Shown: piece by piece, positions 60,328 through 64,000 of the stretch
How the letters are laid out: each line of letters opens with the position of its first letter
Position numbering within the stretch: the stretch's first letter is position 1
NCBI GenBank assembly: GCA_029204225.1
Contig: CM055097.1
Location: 46,023,038 to 46,087,037 of the forward strand
Origin: Diphasiastrum complanatum
Lineage: Eukaryota; Streptophyta; Lycopodiopsida; Lycopodiales; Lycopodiaceae
Length of the DNA: 64,000 nucleotides
Reading direction: 5' to 3'
Position numbers and translations under genes: made by a program
Notes under the pieces: generated by a model
The model's database searches: none
What the model was told of the DNA's origin: nothing
The model's input: only the letters and a program-made list of their open reading frames with translations

Positions 60328-61125
60328 CTAGTCTCCTAATCAAGGACTTGACACAAATGAAGGTTACTTCTATTGATTTGATTGAAGGTCTACCTTATCC
60401 CACTTCTTAGGGACCTGAAAAGATCAGTAATAGACTTCCTATAAAGATCTAAGAATGATCTCTAACAAAATCAAATCATAGAATACTAGAAACAATGCAC
60501 TTGCTTGATTGAAGTAGACAATACTAGTAGAATTGCCCCTCTTTCTATAAAGAACATTAAAGCTTACAAATGATCTGATCAAGAGTGAATTTCAGCAACC
60601 TAATATACTTCCAAAATCACTTGTAAAAGATCTAAATGGAACTTAATGAGGATGCAACACAATCTATTATCCAATCACAAGCAAAAAATGATCAAAATTG
60701 ATGAAAAATTGATCTAATTTGGTGCATAAGTCAAGCAATGGTTAGACTGAACCTAAATCACTTTAGGAGGTGTCTACTACACCTTAGAACAGCCTTGAAG
60801 AGTCCCCAAAACTCTGATCTTCCCTCTCCTTGAATGCTAGAAAGCCTCCTCTATGAAATCACCTCCAAAACTCGCTTAGAAATCAATGCTTGGAGCAAGC
60901 AAAACTTGCTATCTTGGTAATGTGAATTGAATTTAACTTTGCCTCTGGTTTTAGACACCTAAACACCTGCAAATGAAGTCACACAACACCAATCTCCAAT
61001 GTATTTGACTCACTTTGAGTTCTAGAATCAATACTAGATGCTAAGATCCAATCTACACAAGATTTAGATCAAAAATTGTGATCAAATTGAATGAAAACCA
61101 AGGATTTAGCTCATTTCAGCCTTTA

Positions 61126-61138
61126 GGCTCTGATACCA
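61126..61138 (-). other. Copia C primer binding site
   Basis: The minus strand reads TGGTATCAGAGCC directly after the 5' LTR, an exact complement of the initiator Met-tRNA 3' end. Confidence 0.92.
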
Positions 61139-61820
61139 TGTAAAAATTACAGCAAATAAGGATCCTAAAACACTTGAAATGATGAGGGAAACAATAGATT
61201 ATGATTTCATAAGATTAGCACAAGTTGAACCATCAAAATCCATCAAAAATCTATGCTTGAACCTCACTAAATGGCCCAAATCCTTGAAGAAGGCTTCACA
61301 CGTGTGAAAGTACGGCCTCCCAAAGTCTGAGTACTGTACACCAGACCTACATTCAATCCTATAATCATTAGTAATCACAAGTACTCAAACAATTATGAAC
61401 ATAGAGAGCAATTGCACCATTATGAGAGAAACAACATGAAATTGCTTGATTGATTTTGGTGAGATATCATCACGTATATATACATGATCCATCACGGTTT
61501 TGGGCAGGTATGAGTAGCCCTAAACCTATCCCTAATTCTAATTTTGGTGGATCTTTCATCCCTACCAAGTTAGGGTTGGAATCTTGGAGATCCCTCAACA
61601 ATGCAAAAATTACCAAAAATAGCTCCTATTTTTTCTCCCTTGTATCTAAGCATAATTTGGACTCATTCCAAAGGTTCTAACACTTAGGTCTACTTGAGAA
61701 CATCCTTATGAATGGAATCCTATGCTATTTGGCACGTGTGACAAGCCACATCATGACCATCTAACTATTTACAAGTCATATGACCAAAACTAGTCAAGCT
61801 AGAATTGTGAATTTTTAACA
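61139..61820 (-). repeat. Copia C 5' LTR
   Basis: 682 bp, 99.3% identical to the 3' LTR. CACACGTGTG is at 61297-61306. Confidence 0.95.
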
Positions 61821-61938
61821 GGTCTAATCCGCCAACATATCATTAATATGTTGAATACTTCAAAAACTTCTGCTTTTTCGTTCATTCTCACTCTGTTTCG
61901 TTTGTGATCGTTAAGCCATTGTTTCCTTACGATCCAAC

Positions 61939-62578
61939 ATGCTCACGACCACCATTGTTGCTTTGCATGCTATCATCGTTATGGCTATCATATTCAAAAC
62001 ACATCCAAAATCAGTTTTACCGATTTTACAGCCACTGGCCATACGAGCTCAGATTGGAGGACTTCTTCAATTCGATCCATCAGTAGTTCTCATAAATTTG
62101 AGCGAAACAGAGGAGGGACATATTTCCACCATTGTCCAAATTCAGGAGATTGTCATCACCGAGGGATTCTATTGTCGTGCATTAGGCTTGCCTATGGATC
62201 CCTGTTACTAAACCTGACTTCATCACCCACAGCGGAGTTTTTCAAGAGGAAGCTTATTTGGTTAAGCGAGGATATAAGCTCTCTTATATCAGAGACCCCA
62301 ATCTCAAAAGCTTTGTCCGTTTCGCTCTTGCTTCCATTTTCTTACCAGAGCAAGAGCACAATTTCTAATAAGAATATGGGATACCTGCTCAGAGCCCTGA
62401 ATGGAAAACAAATTACCTTCGGACAGATTGCTTTTAAGCAATTATGTAAATTACGAAGCCAGCCAGCAGAAAGTGACAAAGAAGGAATCAATCTGTTTGC
62501 GAGTCGTTGCACAGTTGAGAAAGGGGATATGTGGAGGCCTATATACCACATTATCCATATTCAATGTTTTATATTGTA
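61939..62578 (+). other. Overlapping open frames upstream of gypsy gag, nature unknown
   Basis: A 90-codon frame (61939-62211) has a hydrophobic start (TIVALHAIIVMAIIF), and a second, overlapping frame runs to 62579. No known domain is recognised. They may be chance frames in LTR/leader DNA or a decayed accessory gene. Confidence 0.25.
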
Positions 62579-62733
62579 AAAATTTTCAATTTTTGTACAT
62601 GAAATATGTTATAGTGCCTAAATCAATGTAAAGGCCTATTTGCATTTTGTAAATCATTTTAAGTAAGAACTCGCGACATTTTGTGCGACGTTTTGCGACA
62701 CATTAGTGTTAGCAGATTCCAGGGAATCCCCAG

Positions 62734-64000
62734 ATGTCGAGCCAAGCTGAAGACATAGATTATCTCTCACCCATGACCGAGGATGTCTCACAAGGATGAG
62801 ATCTCCTCGATCAGGTACAAGAGCAACCCACTGAGTCTATGCTCATAATTTGGTTCCTCGTTGGACTCCCACGATGGATACGACGTGAACTTCGCTCCAA
62901 TGATGAATACACATCATTGAAACAAGCCATGTCTGATGCCATTCAAGAAGAAGACGAGGGATCAGATGTCGATGAGCCACATGAACGGAGAGCACATCGT
63001 GTTGTCCAAGAAGATCAACCAAACGAGGAAACATGAGAACAGTTGTGGAAAACACAGATGGAGTTGTTAACCAGCAACACCAACAATAGATGGAGAAACT
63101 CACGAAAGAGTTTCAAAACACTCTTAAGTCTATCCAGAGTTCGATGCCAGGTCAGTTACCCACTGGCCAAATCCACCATAGATGAGAGAACACATGGTAC
63201 CCTCATTGTCGAGGTGCACACACTGGCAATGAGTGCCCTTCATACCAACCGGTCCCAGATACTTCATTGATCAAATGTTACATCTACGATTTTATGGGGA
63301 ATACCTCACTTTATTGCTATTATAACCCAAGGAATCAGCCTCACAACTAGTCAGGGGGACATTATCAACCTCCCAGACACCATTTTGTTTCATAAAATCA
63401 AAATCAGTACTATCCATCACGAAACAACCAAGTCCATATACAAGAGTTGCCCAGACAATCTAGACATGACCCTCAACCACAATTGGCGCTCTTAGGACCA
63501 TCTCCAAGTGAACAACCTGATCTAGGAGTACAAAAACATCAACATCCTTGAGAATCTACACAAACACATCTTGTAGAAAACTCCTACGGTCACTCATATC
63601 ATCACGATACAACACTTCCATCTACTAGTTCCCAACTATATCAAACTGACAACTCATGCTCATGCAAACGAGATGAGTATTCCACACCACCAGAAAATCC
63701 AGCACAACTAGCCATCCAAGATGGTTATGCTATCGCCACAGAACCAATGAGCAATTGCTGTTTTATTTGTGGCGAAACTGGCCACTTCATGGTTGACTGT
63801 AAAGTGAAGAACCAATACCATGCAGAGTGTCCAGACTGTGTTCGCAAACACAGTTTCAAAGACTGTCCCAAACAACCTAACAGGATCCTTCTAGCACATC
63901 ATATATCATTCGAACCTGTTAGAGTTCTCACTAGAGCACAACGCCATCAACAAGAACAACAACAAAACCATAATAAATCAGCTGACCCACATGGAAGCCA
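62734..64000 (+). pseudogene. Ty3/gypsy gag, running off the window
   Basis: Starts at 62734 (MSSQAEDIDYLSPMTEDVSQ), TGA at 62794-62796, then the same frame continues with LIIWFLVGLPRWIRREL and an acidic/basic stretch to 63036. After frame changes, the CCHC knuckle CFICGETGHFMVDC lies at 63759-63800, followed by a second Cys-rich stretch (CPDCVRKHSFKDCPK) and a Gln-rich tail to the window edge. Stops and frame changes make this copy non-functional as seen. Confidence 0.75.

Larger units (their letters stand above)
55663..61820 (-). mobile_element. Copia C: young full-length Ty1/copia element
   Basis: Both LTRs are 682 bp (55663-56344, 61139-61820), end in TG...CA, and differ at about five positions (0.7%). 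Flanks GATCT and GGTCT are a 5-bp target duplication with one mismatch. A primer site and a polypurine tract sit at the expected inner edges. All copia domains are present in the order gag, protease, integrase, RT, RNase H. Confidence 0.95.
55090..62720 (+). repeat. Gypsy LTR-like region between integrase end and gag, split by copia C
   Basis: The host sequence 55090-55662 plus 61821-62720 (about 1.5 kb) lies between a gypsy integrase end and a gypsy gag start on the same strand. It is marked by repeated TGCGACAC-like words (55186, 55234, 55470, 55530, 62695). The position fits one LTR shared by two tandem elements, or an LTR plus leader. Exact LTR edges are not determined. Confidence 0.5.

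Noticed and set aside
1-64000. CRISPR array, bacterial operon or phage-like defence system
   Set aside because: No regularly spaced direct repeats and no prokaryotic gene organisation. Introns, LTR elements and plant-type tRNA primer sites show nuclear plant DNA.

Overview
This window is nuclear DNA of a land plant. It is AT-rich and holds one well-preserved single-copy gene in dense, nested retrotransposons. Two things point to a plant: a spliced gene of the REC/TSS branch of the CLU (clustered mitochondria) family, and retroelement primer sites matching plant initiator-methionine tRNA. I cannot name the species. The sequence shows no strong sign of a flowering plant, and a bryophyte, lycophyte, fern or gymnosperm is possible.

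Layout. 1-5.8 kb: eroded Ty3/gypsy and Ty1/copia pieces and one LTR copy. 5.8-22.4 kb: an old minus-strand Ty3/gypsy element split by two later copia insertions. Copia A (6955-11793, minus) lacks integrase, has unusual AGTTAA...TTAACT LTR ends and sits in the gypsy integrase. Copia B (12446-18645, plus) has 736/737-bp LTRs and a perfect GTATT target duplication. 22.4-23.7 kb: another gypsy RT/RNase H fragment. 23.8-27.6 kb: two convergent, spliced, decayed genes that I cannot place in a known family; this is the best candidate for something undescribed. 27.6-36 kb: a tRNA-derived SINE-like promoter, a copia 5' end with a copia-type half-tRNA primer site, gypsy and copia RT pieces, an inverted repeat, and a second copy of the LTR seen at 2.3-3.0 kb.

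36.9-51.3 kb: the host gene. A C-run and a GA-repeat lie in a likely promoter/leader. The coding sequence has 23 exons (38315-51295) whose phases all agree, giving 2,230 residues: a CLU N-terminal domain, CLU core, TPR array, and a 988-residue disordered tail encoded in one 3-kb exon. The tail carries a PAM2-like motif. One exon contains a 99-nt in-frame segment with intron-like ends.

51.3-64 kb: gypsy RT remnant, a 173-bp hAT-type MITE with an 8-bp target duplication, a 65-bp perfect tandem duplication, and a gypsy arrangement reading integrase end, LTR-like leader, next gag. A young copia C (55663-61820, minus) interrupts that leader. Its 682-bp LTRs differ at only about five positions, but its gag-pol has one nonsense codon and two single-base frameshifts.

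Apart from the CLU gene, every coding region seen is broken. The copia insertions are all younger than the gypsy sequence they interrupt.
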